Assembly: GCA_037179335.1 (NCBI GenBank)
Contig: JAKZHN010000009.1
Coordinates: forward strand, 124,001-188,000
DNA length: 64,000 nt
DNA from: Cyclaneusma minus
Taxonomy: Eukaryota > Ascomycota > Leotiomycetes > Marthamycetales > Marthamycetaceae
Direction: 5' to 3'
Made by a program: the position numbers and the translations under genes
The notes under the pieces: generated by a model
Told to the model about the DNA's origin: nothing
Seen by the model: only the letters and a program-made list of their open reading frames with translations
Databases searched by the model: none
Part shown: positions 1 through 13,856 of the stretch, in pieces
How the letters are laid out: each line of letters opens with the position of its first letter
How positions within the stretch are numbered: position 1 is the first letter of the stretch

Positions 1-11
1 AGATCAAGGGC

Positions 12-2378
<2,367 letters not shown>

Positions 2379-3062
2379 GGCTGGTTGGTAGAAGTGGAAG
2401 TGGACGCAGGGGAGTGGTTCGCGATTTGCATGTGGCGGTTGAGAAAGTAGTGTGGAAGCTGGCATCAGTGGATGAGAGGGCTTGAGAAGCGATTGTTGGT
2501 TGAGCGGAGTGCATCTGAGTCACGTCGGGGGTTGGGGTCGGAGGTCTGGTGCGCAGGGGAGTGTGACAAAGCGGCTCGCTTCCAGACAGCCAACATCTGC
2601 CGTACTTGCACATCCACGTGAGCTGTATCTAGAAAAGCTCTCATCCCGGAATAGACTGGGACTCGGAGGTCCCTTTTACATGCGTACCATAGCGGCAACT
2701 TGGTGTAGTTTGGTCTTTTCTCCCTGTTCCTCTTCTAAGAAGCCGAACAGCAAATTCATGATCTTGCTTTATTGAAGTGCTGTCAATGAGGTTGATTAGG
2801 TGTCTAGACATGTTAGCAACCCGATATTTGGAATCAAAGGCCGGCGCCTACCTAGATAAGGGACGAGGGACTGAGTGGTTGATGGCACCTTGGCCCTTGT
2901 TGTGTGGGGCTATGATGCCCATGGGACCAACACTCCTCCAAGTTTAGAAGCGAGGTGACCATTGGCTCATTGACCGTGGGGGTTAAGTAGAATCTTGGAA
3001 GCAGAGCCTGGATTGTCATGGTTGATGGCTGCCTAAGAATATGGCAGGGGCAGAAGATGATC
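2379..3062. other. Intergenic, no gene seen
   Basis: This is the 3' flank of the kinase and the upstream region of the zinc-finger microprotein. Open frames here are short and overlap in several frames, with no recognisable protein. Confidence 0.6.
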
Positions 3063-3070
3063 TATATAAG
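3063..3070 (+). promoter_or_regulatory. TATA box of the zinc-finger microprotein gene
   Basis: TATATAAG lies about 160 bp before the ATG at 3231. A pyrimidine-rich leader (TCTTCTCCCTCC, TTCTCCCGTTCC) follows, as is usual for strongly expressed small fungal genes. Confidence 0.5.
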
Positions 3071-3230
3071 TTGTCCTCCTGGCACTCTTCTCCCTCCATT
3101 TCATTCTCCCGTTCCCACAGTCCGCACCATCTACTCACAATTGTCTATACTCCTCCATACTCTACTATGCTATCATTCACTACTACGCTATCATTCATAC
3201 CATTCTCGTGTGTTACGGCCCGCTTCAAAC

Positions 3231-3401
3231 ATGGCGCTTCTATCATCCCCAGAGCTGAAGAACCATACCAAATGTGACAATGCATCCTGCACGTACAACA
3301 ACACTACCTATGCCAGCGAATGTGAGGGTTGTGGGGCCACGGTTACAAAACCCGAAGAGAAGAAGGATGACAAGAAGGGTGATAAAAATGGCAAGAAGTA
3401 G
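3231..3401 (+). CDS. 56-residue RanBP2-like zinc-finger microprotein
   Basis: This single-exon ORF starts at the ATG following the TATA box and CT-rich leader. Residues 15-33 have the spacing C-x4-C-x3-N-x6-C-x2-C, which is the RanBP2-type zinc-ribbon pattern. The tryptophan that normally precedes the first cysteine is absent. The C-terminal 16 residues are a Lys/Asp/Glu tail (KPEEKKDDKKGDKNGKK), likely disordered or nucleic-acid binding. No signal peptide is seen. In the family such fingers bind single-stranded RNA or ubiquitin, but which applies here cannot be said. A longer in-frame start at 3018 exists; I prefer 3231 because the upstream part lies across the TATA box and leader. It could instead be a small rubredoxin-like protein. 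Confidence 0.6.
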   Translation: MALLSSPELKNHTKCDNASCTYNNTTYASECEGCGATVTKPEEKKDDKKGDKNGKK

Positions 3402-4681
3402 ATCATATTGAGTCTATAGTATGTGTTCATTACCTTACTCAGTATTCGAGCTACAATACTAATCTTCCAGCGCAGGACCATACGGTCTGCAACGAAAAAA
3501 CCCAAAAAAGTGTGGAGAATCGCGCCATCTAGCCGTCATATACATTCATTTGGGCAGCCACCAAGATCTTTCATTCCTCCTCCGACGCGAATTTCTTTCA
3601 ACGCGGCCTCTTCCACGAAATTTCCGTCTGTTTCATCCTGCTAGCACAGTCGCACTTTCACCAGTTACGTTCATACACATTCGTTTGCCAGAAAAAGGTA
3701 GCATTGTCCACGTCCCGTCTGACATGGACTTCCGTCTTGACCGTTTCACTCGAAGTCCACGGCCTCCTCCATCCTGCAAGCACGCTTCTGCGCTCTCAGC
3801 TCCTTAGGCCCTCATCAGCACAATTTCCGGCATCCACCGAGGCGTGGCCATAGGCGTTATGAGTTGGACAGTATGTAAGGTCAAGAGGAGGCGGATCCAG
3901 GCACTGACAGTTACGATGTCTCAAACACAATTGGGTGACAGGTGGTAGTTGGGAGGTCACAATCACATTCGTTTAACGCGTCTATCAAACTATCAATTGA
4001 ATTTTTCACTTCGCATCCAACTGCCATCCATGCCATGAAGAGTCAGTCTACTTGTGATCGTCATTAGTGTGTGCTAGCATGGTAGTAAATTGATTCCCAA
4101 TACAGCTGTGTTTATACTCCGTACCTATATAACTCCAACGACCAACACTGGTGTTCAGTATTTCATAAGAATCGTCGATTCGCCCAACATAGACAAGTTT
4201 GGCAACGTGACCTCCTCGCTGCATTGGGAGTCTGCAACCCGTTTTGTTTTGGGTCGGAATTGGAAAGTTTTGTATCAATCGAGTTCATCCAGCAACCAAG
4301 GCCATGCAGTGTAAACTAAACAACAGATGCAAGGGCAAGCCTTAATGCAAAGCTTTTCCCGCGCTAAAACTTCCTGACATGTATAATGTATTTGTCCGAG
4401 TGCATTGCAATCACGTGGCTACTGCTTATTTCTTATAGGCTCCCCTCCTTTGTGGTAGCATAGCTCTCCTTTCGATCACAACCACGCTACTACAAGGATC
4501 ACACCTATGCTAGCGTGGGACCTCACCCCTTGGTGATTCCCACAGTGTTGGGCTTTTGATCGAAGTATCGGTTCTATAGTCATCGGCCGAAAGTCTGGGA
4601 ATACGACCTGAGATCCCACACACTGCGTGGCATGATATGTTCTTGCAATAATAACAGCTAAGGGCACAGCTCAGAAGCAAA
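3402..4681. other. Intergenic, no gene seen
   Basis: This separates the microprotein from the convergent APH-like gene. It is moderately AT-rich, with only short unrelated open frames. Confidence 0.55.
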
Positions 4682-5671
4682 CTAGTTGCTGCGTCTACGG
4701 GATGACTTTTTCCACTCATTAAACACGTCATTCTGCCGCTCATACCCATTGGCCTCAAGTCCATCCGCCAACATCTCAGCCCATTCATACGTTTCAACGT
4801 CGTCGCCGCTGAGGCGGTAACCTCCGCTACTCTCCATCTTCGTAGCAATCCAAAACCGCGGAAAATACGCTACAATCTCCCAGTCGAGCACGGCAGTAAT
4901 GTTATTCCCATCGTCCGATACCATGATGTTGGTTGGCCCAAGATCGGCGTGGTAGAGATGAAAGAGATCGTCGATCTTTGGGGGAGGGGCACTAGAATTA
5001 TCCGCCATGAAGTCCGTGAGCTCGGCGGACGTGAAGGGCCCAAAGAGTCGGGGCTTCCATGAGGGGTGGGGATGTTCGAAGGGGATTGAAGAGTTTAGGT
5101 AGGGCTCGTGGACGTTGAGACCTGAGATAGTTTCGAGGCGAGGGGATGTCTTGGTGGCAAGCTTGACGATGTATGACACAATGGTGTCTGCCAACTGTTG
5201 GCGTTGCTGTGCGGACAACTGGGGCCAGATCGTGTCTAGCATTTGTCCATGCACTCGCTTCATGACGATGAAGCTGCGGTTCATCTTTCGATCAATCCAG
5301 CTGTGAATGATCTCTGGAACTGGAATGCCCAGATCGCTTGTCTGAACAAAGCGAATTGTGGTGGCTTCCAGCTCGATGCCCTCGCGCCACGCCTTTGCTT
5401 TGCAAATCCCCGTTTGGCCAATGCTCCACGTTGCGCCCGAGGTTCCTCCCTGGTGGATTCGGTCCGTGTCACAGTCGCCTGGAGATGCGGAGAGATCTTC
5501 CTCGCTTGTTTTCTCGCGGAGGTAGTAGAGGTCATTGCCATCTTTCCAATGAGCGATGGATTCATCCGGTGCCATATCACTGTTCTCGATACGTTCGCAG
5601 ACGGTCGAAGAACCAAGATGCCAGAGATGAGGAGCAACTCGGTGGACGGAGGACGTTATTGGGGGATCCAT
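4682..5671 (-). CDS. APH (aminoglycoside phosphotransferase-fold) kinase-like protein
   Basis: This is an intronless 329-residue ORF. The C-terminal half carries the Brenner motif LYHADLGPTNIMV (catalytic Asp and Asn) and, about 20 residues on, AVLDWEI with the metal-binding Asp. Upstream, a region around IPVPEIIHSW and FIVMKRVHGQML matches the small-lobe/linker pattern of fungal APH-domain proteins (PF01636). These fungal members are numerous, cytosolic and mostly of unknown substrate; drug-resistance activity should not be assumed. The C-terminus is basic (KKSSRRRSN). The start is the first ATG, 23 bases from an upstream stop-rich stretch. The family assignment is firm, the substrate unknown. 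Confidence 0.85.
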   Translation of the reverse strand: MDPPITSSVHRVAPHLWHLGSSTVCERIENSDMAPDESIAHWKDGNDLYYLREKTSEEDLSASPGDCDTDRIHQGGTSGATWSIGQTGICKAKAWREGIELEATTIRFVQTSDLGIPVPEIIHSWIDRKMNRSFIVMKRVHGQMLDTIWPQLSAQQRQQLADTIVSYIVKLATKTSPRLETISGLNVHEPYLNSSIPFEHPHPSWKPRLFGPFTSAELTDFMADNSSAPPPKIDDLFHLYHADLGPTNIMVSDDGNNITAVLDWEIVAYFPRFWIATKMESSGGYRLSGDDVETYEWAEMLADGLEANGYERQNDVFNEWKKSSRRRSN

Positions 5672-6802
5672 CGGGCTGCCAAATGATTAGTCAAGCAAAC
5701 GAGTCTGAGACTGTTGGTACATACCAAAACATAGCTCGTCGTTGTAACCTGCAGGATGCAGTAAGAACCACGTGAGATCTTTGTGAATTTCAGTAGGCAA
5801 TAGCCAGGGATAAGGTAACAAGAAATGAGTGGGAAAGCGTCGCGAGCTGGGTGGTTGCGAATGATGGCCTGGACGACTTTAAAAGGCTTTGGGAAGAGGG
5901 AGGCCGGCGGGAAACGTTGTCTGCGCGTTTCCTGACCGTGCGGACTGTCTCTTGCCGCCCCACGTGACATCGCGTGGGGGCAGCAGGCAGCTCTGTATGG
6001 CTGCCTGATCAACCAACATTTTCATCGTCTGGGGCAACTTACAATTTATGATGACAACTTGGACTCGCCAACAAGAAAAGCTGGAATCCTGAATCATTCC
6101 TGATACCAGAATCCCGGGCCTGCCGCCCTCGACTCGTCACCACACTGATCGTTCGCCAAGTTCTAACGCGGTCCTACACTCGATATAGCAGCCAAGCATG
6201 ATGACAGCAAATGATAAATCTGGTCACTCGATCACTACCTGTGTGTGCAAGGCGGTTTCTCAGCTCCAAATGCTTTCAGTAATTTGATTGGCTCGAGTTA
6301 TCGTCATTCGTCAGTCAACATTTTAGAACCGCATCAGCGAACAATTGAATATCAATGTCCAAAGGCCGCCACGGGTCCACGGAAAAGTTATTGCTTAAAT
6401 CAGATCTTTCTCTAGTAATTGGGACTCCCCAGATATATCACATAGGTGGTCCAGGTACGGTCATTTGTGATATTTACAAACACTAGAAAAGTTCGTAGTG
6501 ATAGGCCATATTCTAGCAGTACATGCTTGCCGACGATGTCCCCGACGCTCGCCAATTGATTCCACAGCGTTTCAGAGACACTGAGATATCTCTACCGTAT
6601 TCGTACATAAAATGCACAGATGCATCCAAATTTGACCGGGAAAATCAAGATGTTCGAGGCTGGAAAAGCCTAGCGGAATTCAAATCTTGATTTGAGGTAC
6701 CTTGGGGGTCGGTCTACGGGCATTTTCCCGCCCGTATTTCGAGAGCTTCCTCGCAGACTTTGGTATTCCAAGTTGCAGATGTGGCAAGGGTTGAGGGAAA
6801 CA

Positions 6803-6834
6803 GAGATAGCGAGAGAGGGAGAGAGAGGGAGAGA
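6803..6834 (+). repeat. Purine-rich GA microsatellite
   Basis: An imperfect GAGA/GGGA run of about 30 bases with no C or T over most of its length, in the gene-poor region. Confidence 0.8.
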
Positions 6835-7177
6835 CGACGATGCTGCTCAGACTCTAAGTTCAAAGACGCAGCAGTAGCGAAGAGATGCAGTTGGCAAGAT
6901 CCAACGATTCGGTAGCGACAGCGCAGAGCTGCGCGGGAAAGCACATAACTTTCAATGTTCGGCCTCACTTGAGTGCAGCAGCGCTTGGAAGCGTGAATTC
7001 ACCAAAGTACGAAAATAGACAATTCACCCACCAAACAACAGACGAGACGCATTTGCCAAATACGCTGAAATATGCAGAACTTGAAGCAACAGAACGGCAG
7101 AGCGCGTACTGGGGAGTCTGGGAAGGAGGAGACAGGCTTTGTCGGCGGGACAGCAGATTAATACAGCGCGGCTAGGA

Positions 7178-7234
7178 GGCCATTCGGGAGACCATCGGCC
7201 ATTCAGGAGACCTTCGGCCATTCAAAAGGCCTCC
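7178..7234 (+). repeat. 19-bp tandem repeat, three copies
   Basis: Units start at 7178, 7197 and 7216 with consensus GGCCATTCRGGAGACCWTC. The third copy has drifted in its second half. Confidence 0.85.
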
Positions 7235-10200
7235 AGTCTCCAGAAGGCTGGAAGCCAACAGCTCCGGTACAACTCACAACAGACAGCTGCGTCGCTCAAG
7301 AGTCAAACAGCAGGTCTCGTGCGTGCACGTTGCCAGTTGGAGCCCTGGAGGCCGAATGCCAATATCGAAAGGCATCCTTCTCCAGACGTTTCTGCATCAA
7401 AGCAGGTGGCGGCTGTCGCTGAAGCATACGATCGTGAGCTCCCATTCGCTCTCGTCCCACGATTGGTGGTCGCACATGGTCGCACATCCAAATCCATTGG
7501 CTCCTCCCAAGCTCAACTGTCAAAAGCCCTCGTTTCGGCAGCCGCCTCGCCGCTTCGCCACCGAGAACAGAAAAAAGCAAAGAAGAAAATAACGCCAAGT
7601 GCAGCAACCCCATTGCGGAAGATTCCAGCCCCAGACGTTCTCATCTGAAGATACTGCAGCGGCTTCGTACACGCATGCGGCTGTATACTTGTAACGATGT
7701 AACCGTGCAATACGGATCTGGTACGCTTTGGCCCACCACCAGACGAAAGAAAGGCCGGAAGCAGTGATAAGGGCGTCTCCATGAAGCCTCGCTGCCACCC
7801 AAGCTCCTGCGAAGGTGTTTCTGCAGCCGCTTGGGTCCCGTTGCATACATCATGTATGCAAGACATGCCGGAAGGATCTCAAATCCTACAGCAGCCGGCA
7901 TTCCCGACCCGTGAAGCAGCATACGCGTTATCATGGAAGCCTGGAGTGGATCAGATATGTAAGGTAAAGAAATGACAGCTAAAGTTGCAAAAGCCAATTC
8001 TTTTTGATATCTGCAGGAACAGGTACTCGTGCTCGGCTTTTTGTCTTAAACAGTACGGACCTACAGCAATCCGTACGTGCCATACACATATGTCTGAGTA
8101 GACGCAGACTCAGAAGTACAGAGGCACAAAGTGATCCGGTAGCATGATACGAAGTAACACATGCATCCTCCTCTTGGTTTTTGCAATACGGTAAACACCT
8201 TGACTCAAAGAGAGGTTGGACCCCTACCTGGTGGTGATGTCTCGGGTTTTAGAAGTGCTCCTCGGTTGGCACTTCCAGCAGATGTCAGAAGGAAGCGCAC
8301 GACCCACGTGAGGTTTGACCGTTTGGTGTGACGAGATGCTATTTTTGAGGGGCTTGTGCGTGCGACTGCGTGGTCAGATTAATGCGATGCATGCAGCCTG
8401 GAGGCGAAAGCTGCTGGAAGCTCCAGTCAGAAAAATGAAGATACAATTGATGAATAAGGTGAAACATGTGACCATAGGATTCTTCGAATCTTCACATCGT
8501 TGAAGGCTGCTGCCTGTTGCTGTTGGCTGCTTATGGTACTCTCACCACGTGGCCAAAGGGGGCTCAGACTGAAAGTCGCGGGTCGCCGTTACCTCTGTCT
8601 CGGGTACAGCGAGCGTAGCGGTGGTTTGCTTCTCAAACCTTGGACTTGAAGCTATCGAGCTATCGAAAGCCCAGAGAGCGCTTGCTTTCGGCACGGCGCT
8701 GGAGAATCCCACGGCGGCAAGCTGTGACGACTCGTGCACTCCTTGCCTTGCTAACCCAGAACTGGATCTTCCCGACGATGCGGTGAGGACCACGCTAAGT
8801 CGGGTCTTGGGCCTCTTGGCGGCTTCGACGGCTAGGGTCCACTTGCCATTGGTGCTGACACCGGGGATCTGCTGCAAGTGCCAGCCAAGCGGTCCTATGT
8901 CGTGGGGAAGGCTGAAAGCCGAGATTATTATGTTGCTAATCACATTAAACAGCATTTGATCCAGCAAATTAGACTTTCTGGAGCCCTTCTTGGCTTCAGG
9001 TGGAGCATTCGGGGCCTTGGTGACAGCGGCAGTTCCTGCCTTCAATAAATTCCCTTGCATCTTGGGCCTTGAAAATGCAACTTGATTCGGCTGGTCCTGT
9101 CACCGAGCCATTCGATCAACATAATCAAACTCCCGAGACGGATGAAACAAACCGGCCGTGAAGCAAAGATGCTGGTTTCATCAAGTTTGGGACTCGAGGC
9201 TCTTTCTGGCCCGTTAACGAGATGATTGACGAAGCGATGAATATGATGGCATGCAACCATGTCAAATCAGCGTGGTGGCAGTGAAACTGGGCGATCATTA
9301 GCGGTAAATAAGTCCATGTCCCAATGGAGAAAGCGCATACGAAATATAGGAGCAAATAATGTTTAATCGAATCTGGTAGTGCGCGTCAATTGCGGCACCC
9401 ACCTTAATTCTCTCGCTCTGTCTCTCCCGTTGATTCGTTGAGAGCGCCACACTGAGGGTGTCGTCGCTCGGAGATTGTGCCATCGGCGAATCAGAAGGCG
9501 ATCCTACTCTTAAAAATCTCCGGGGTGACACATTATATTCCGTGGCAGGGACCTCGAAATAAAGATGTGACTGACATCGTGACCACGAAAGGCTCCACAG
9601 CATCCAGAGTTTGCTCTTGCATTTTCCTGTCCGAGGCTGGCCAGCTGTCATCATCGGCTTCTCGAACATTGCGATTGCCGATGAGAAATATGGAAGCCGT
9701 CAGCTCCAGCGAGCTCTGGCCGGAGCACGATGCTACGCCGTTCGGGGCAAATAATGCGTTCCCCTGGTGTCTTGAGTGCACTGGCCAGGCCACAAGGCTG
9801 GGGGCGGCCATGAACTCAGCGTGTCGCTGCAACTTGACGCTGTGTCTGGAAAAGTGAGGCGGGTTGAGGCTGATCTTGCATTCCAAATAGCCAATAGGCG
9901 AGCCACAGCGTCTCCATGACACGATGGTGCCGCACCAGTGGCCCCCGGACGAGGCTGCTTCCCCGACGGCCGGCGTGTGGCTAGCAGGAAGTCGTGATGT
10001 CCATGGGCGCAGCGTTTGCCGTGTCAAGGTGTCCCGCAATTAATGCCTGGCCCGGGTGGGTGTGAGGTTGAGACAGAAGGATGTGCTGGCAGAAGGCCCT
10101 TGGCTGCTGTGAGGATCGCGTGAGTGGTGGATGGGTGGCGCCAGCTTTGGTGGTCCCGAGCCTCGCTGACAGGAAAGCGGCGGAGGATTGAGGGCGTCAA

Positions 10201-11999
10201 CATATGAAGGTATTGGCGGCGAGAGCGACTCAGGCCGACGATGATTCAATAATGTGGTTGTGACTTGTGAGGGTTGGCGATGGGGAATTCCAAATGGCGA
10301 AACTCTCAGCTCGGTCTTGTCAACAGCGATAACGAAGGCCTCAGCTTAGGTTTGCCTGGCACTGGCATAAGGCGAAGCTTGATGCCTCAGGGCGAGATTT
10401 ACAGTTTTGCCTGGCTCGCTTAGCCCCGCTAGCGGCGTGTCTCTTTTCTCCATGCCAAACCGCCAAACCCAACCCATCACCACTCGGCAAGAGATGCAGT
10501 CTGGAAATTGAATTCGAGCACAATGCTGGCCGTTATGCAGAGCTGGCCCCAGGCCCACGGCAAGAAGCACAGCAAAAGGAAGCAGGCCGTGGGCAACGGC
10601 TCACCAGATCACCAGATCGGAAAGTGGGAAAAGGAATGGAAGATGGGAGAACGAGGGACGCGCGGGAACACGAGCCAGCCACAATCATCGATCCCCGTCC
10701 CCAGCACTGCGATTTCCTCAATCTCATGCTCCCAGGGCCCACCACGCGATAGGCAGGCATGGCAATTTTGTGCCAAAGCAAGGCAAAGGAGCTTCGTCTG
10801 CACCGCGATCAAGTTCACGAATCATGCTATGTCAACCGGACAAGCGCGCAGCCCAGATGTCAAACCAGCGCCCCAAGCGGCCTAAGCACTTTCGGCCAGC
10901 TGCCCGGCGCATTATGGCGCTGGGGATATCCCTAAGCAAAGGGCGGCGCAGGCTACACCAGCACCCCGTATGCGCGGCAGCCAGCCAGCCGACCGTCACG
11001 ACGGCGATCCACCACAGCTTTCAGCCTGGCCCAGTCTCGCCCGAGCAATCCGTCGTGATCCAGCACTTCAGAAGAAGAAACCGCCGTAACCACCAAGCCA
11101 TGCTGTGCTGCCGACGCAGAGTAAGGGGCAGGCCTCAACGAAGCCGTGTCGCTGTGTTGCTGCAGAAGGCACATCCTTACCGCCTCTGTCGCCGCCACCG
11201 AAGTCAGACTGGGCGGCCAGGCAAACGGCATTATGCATCAATCACCAACGCTGTGATGCCCTTTGATTCGCTGCACCGGCCGATCAGTCAGAATACGCGG
11301 GGGCCGCCGTCTGGGATTGGTGGAAGGGGGTGTGGCTATGGCGAAAGTGGTGAGTGTCTCGCCTTGTCCATTGCCATCTGTGAATTCATCCAATCGCTGG
11401 GAGCACAGCGCCCCAAGACGTTGTTGTCCCATTCTGCGCGTCAGGGGGGTGGACGCGGGAGCCTCGCCTGCCACCCCCCTCCTCTGGCCCGGCCGCCCTA
11501 TTGGAATGCAGGCCCACGCTTTATGACCACCACGACGCATATTTGTGATTAGGTGGATGACGACGGCAATCCTTGACTCTCACCCTAACTGCTCCATCCA
11601 CACTAGCTCCGTGGAAGCCGGGATTGTGACTCCAAGGTTCCATTCCTCACGGGCACGCTATGTGCTAAAGTAGCGCCACACATCCTGGCTGGCAACAAAC
11701 ACGCGTCTAACCCAATTTGACCCATGCGCGAGGTAGCCTCCTGGTCCTTGTTCGATCCACCCAATCCAATTTTGGGGACGAAACTATATTCATCCATCCA
11801 GACCCACAAATTGGCTCGGCTCCCTTCTTGATACCTTAACCTCATCTTTTCCATCATCGTGCCCGCTGAATTTGACAACCTGTCTCTTGGTCTTCCGAAC
11901 CTTCATAACGGAGCCTCCTCTCCCTTGGTTGCTTGCACATATTCGCCCAGATACGAACCTGTCGATACTTAATACTCCCGCCCCAAGGATCCCAAAGGC

Positions 12000-12080
12000 C
12001 GTTTCACATGCTCTCTCTTCTGAACTTCCTGGTCTTCAGTCCTTCTAGCTTTCTCTCTTCCTCTAGCCGGATCTCTCTCG
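12000..12080 (+). promoter_or_regulatory. CT-rich leader of the Ran1-like kinase
   Basis: About 80 bases made mostly of C and T (repeated TCTCTC, CTTCCT blocks) run up to the ATG at 12090. Such tracts mark transcription start regions of many filamentous-fungal genes. No clear TATA box was seen. Confidence 0.4.
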
Positions 12081-12089
12081 AATTCTAAA

Positions 12090-13686
12090 ATGGCCGTCAC
12101 CGTTGTTTCCTCGCAACCCATTATATGCCCCAAGGCCATTCATCCACAAGCCGTGGTGGAACCATCCCAGAGATTCGGACTGCCCACTCCTCCAGCATCG
12201 CCGGATACCGAGTATGCCAGGCCGCCTTCTCCACAGCAGGTCCGAAGCCGCAAATCGACATCATCTCGAAATCCGACACCTGAGAGCCGATTAGGGAAGT
12301 GCTTGGGAAGAATTCAACTACGCAGTATCCTCGGCGTCGGTGCTTATGGTGTGGTATACAAGGCCGTTGATGTTTCGACCTTGCAAGTGTACGCCGTGAA
12401 GGCGCTCAGCAAATTCAATGCCGATGGATCGCCGTTGGACCAGAGACAGCAGGATTTCCAGAGGCGCGAGATTTCCCTTCACTACCAGGCTTCCGCACAT
12501 CCAAATGTTGTATCCATGCACAAGATCATCGACGACCTGGATTGCACCTATGTGGTGATGGAGTATTGCTCTGAGGGTGATTTGTTCTCTAATATCACCG
12601 AGCGTTGCCGGTATTCTGGTAATGAAGATCTCATCCGGAGTGTTGCCCTTCAGATCTTGGATGCAGTTGCCCACTGCCACCGCCTTGGAATCTACCATCG
12701 GGACTTGAAGCCGGAGAACATCTTGGTGGCCAACCAAGGTCGGGATGTAATGCTTGCCGATTTTGGACTCGCCACCACCGACCTCTACTCCGTAGATTTC
12801 GGATGCGGCTCTACCTTCTACATGTCACCAGGTAGGATACGACCATACCCATCCTCCCCTTGGCCCTACTAACCTTTTTCTTTCTTGGAATTTAGAATGC
12901 CAGGATCAATCCCCAAGGAGTCCATGGTATGCCTGTGCCCCTAACGATGTATGGAGCCTGGGTGTTATCTTGGTCAACCTGACCTGTGGCCGCAATCCAT
13001 GGAAACAGGCTTCTTCTGAGGATTCCACATTCCGGGAGTACTTGAAGGATCGTCAATTTCTGAAGACAATCTTGCCTTTGTCTGAGGAGTTTGATTCTAT
13101 TCTTGCCAGGGTCTTCGAGCTGAGTCCAGCTCGTCGAATTTCCTTGAATGAACTTCGCTGGAGGATTCTGACATGCCGTCAGTTTGTGGACAATCGCCCT
13201 GCATCTCAGCGTTGCGCTCCGCGCTGGAGCTCATGCCAGGATCTCTTCACTCCACCAACTTCTCCCGGTCACATGTCGCCCAACTTTCCAGGCTTTGTCA
13301 ACTCGCCTTTTGCTGTTCCTCAGCTTGAGGTGCCCATGCCTGGCCCCGTTCTCCTTGAACTTTCTAGTTCTTCTTCCTCTTCCTCTTCTTCTACTTCCTC
13401 TGTGGATACCATGATGTCGGACCGCTCGGACAATTCCATTGGCAGCCTTCCCGAGGAACTTTCTGAGCCAGTTGCTGTGTCGCCCCAAGCTACTGGATAT
13501 GGCCAACTGAGTCCTATTGAGGAGAAGGCGCCTGCTTTCTACGACAATGAGTCCGCCTCGTATGGCCAGGCTCACTTCGACAACTTCAGCACCCCTGAAC
13601 CCAAGGCCAACTGGCATGCCGCCGAGGCCGCACCAAATACGTTTTTCATGTACCCATACATTGCGCCATGTACGGTTGGGTATTAG
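12090..13686 (+). CDS. Ran1/Sks1/Vhs1-type serine/threonine protein kinase
   Basis: Two exons, 12090-12831 and 12896-13686, encode 510 residues. The 64-nt intron has GTAGGA, branch ACTAAC and TTTAG. Kinase motifs are in order: GVGAYG at about 82-87, VAIK-type lysine at 104, HRDLKPEN at 203-210, DFG at 224-226 and MSPE at 245-248. After the intron come DVWSLGVILVNL and the domain end near PARRISLNELRWR. The C-terminal tail is Ser/Pro-rich with a run of about ten Ser. This architecture and the phrase GSTFYMSPE fit the fungal Ran1/Pat1-Sks1-Vhs1 group, which links nutrient state to meiosis, filamentation or glucose response. Which member is orthologous cannot be settled here. The very long upstream region may carry its control. 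Confidence 0.92.
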
Positions 13687-13805
13687 ATCCTGTTCTTCAG
13701 TGATCATGGACTTGTTCCTTGAAAAGTTTCATTCCATTGTAAAATTTGGTTTGTTTTTCAGATTTTTACAAGAGGCTATCCTGTCCATGGAATATATCCT
13801 CTGGA

Positions 13806-13856
13806 ATTGCCTGGAACATCTAATTGCCTGGAACATCCAACTGCCCGGAGTATCCA
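13806..13856 (+). repeat. 17-bp tandem repeat in the 3' flank of the kinase
   Basis: Three head-to-tail units (13806, 13823, 13840) have consensus ATTGCCTGGAACATCYA. They start 120 bases after the stop codon and so may lie in the 3' UTR. Confidence 0.85.

Larger units (their letters stand above)
5672..12089. other. 6.4-kb gene-poor region upstream of the Ran1-like kinase
   Basis: I find no ORF with recognisable protein character or sensible splice structure. Several GC-rich frames are open by chance (for example 10770-11552 and 7139-7648), but they overlap frames on the other strand and lack motifs. Two small repeats are listed separately. The last 100 bases before 12090 are strongly pyrimidine-rich, as expected for the leader of the kinase. 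Confidence 0.5.

Noticed and set aside
4682..5671. APH-fold protein as an antibiotic-resistance gene
   Set aside because: Fungal APH-domain proteins are a large family of mostly unknown substrates, and nothing here indicates drug modification.
7139..7648. 169-residue plus-strand frame
   Set aside because: It runs over a 19-bp tandem repeat that does not keep frame (19 is not a multiple of 3), and several frames on the other strand are open as well.
8542..9060. 172-residue minus-strand frame
   Set aside because: Mixed low-complexity composition, no family resemblance, and no start context.
10770..11552. 260-residue open frame on the plus strand
   Set aside because: It is open because the region is GC-rich. 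Both strands are open, composition is Arg/Pro/Gln-rich without motifs, and there is no promoter or splice logic.
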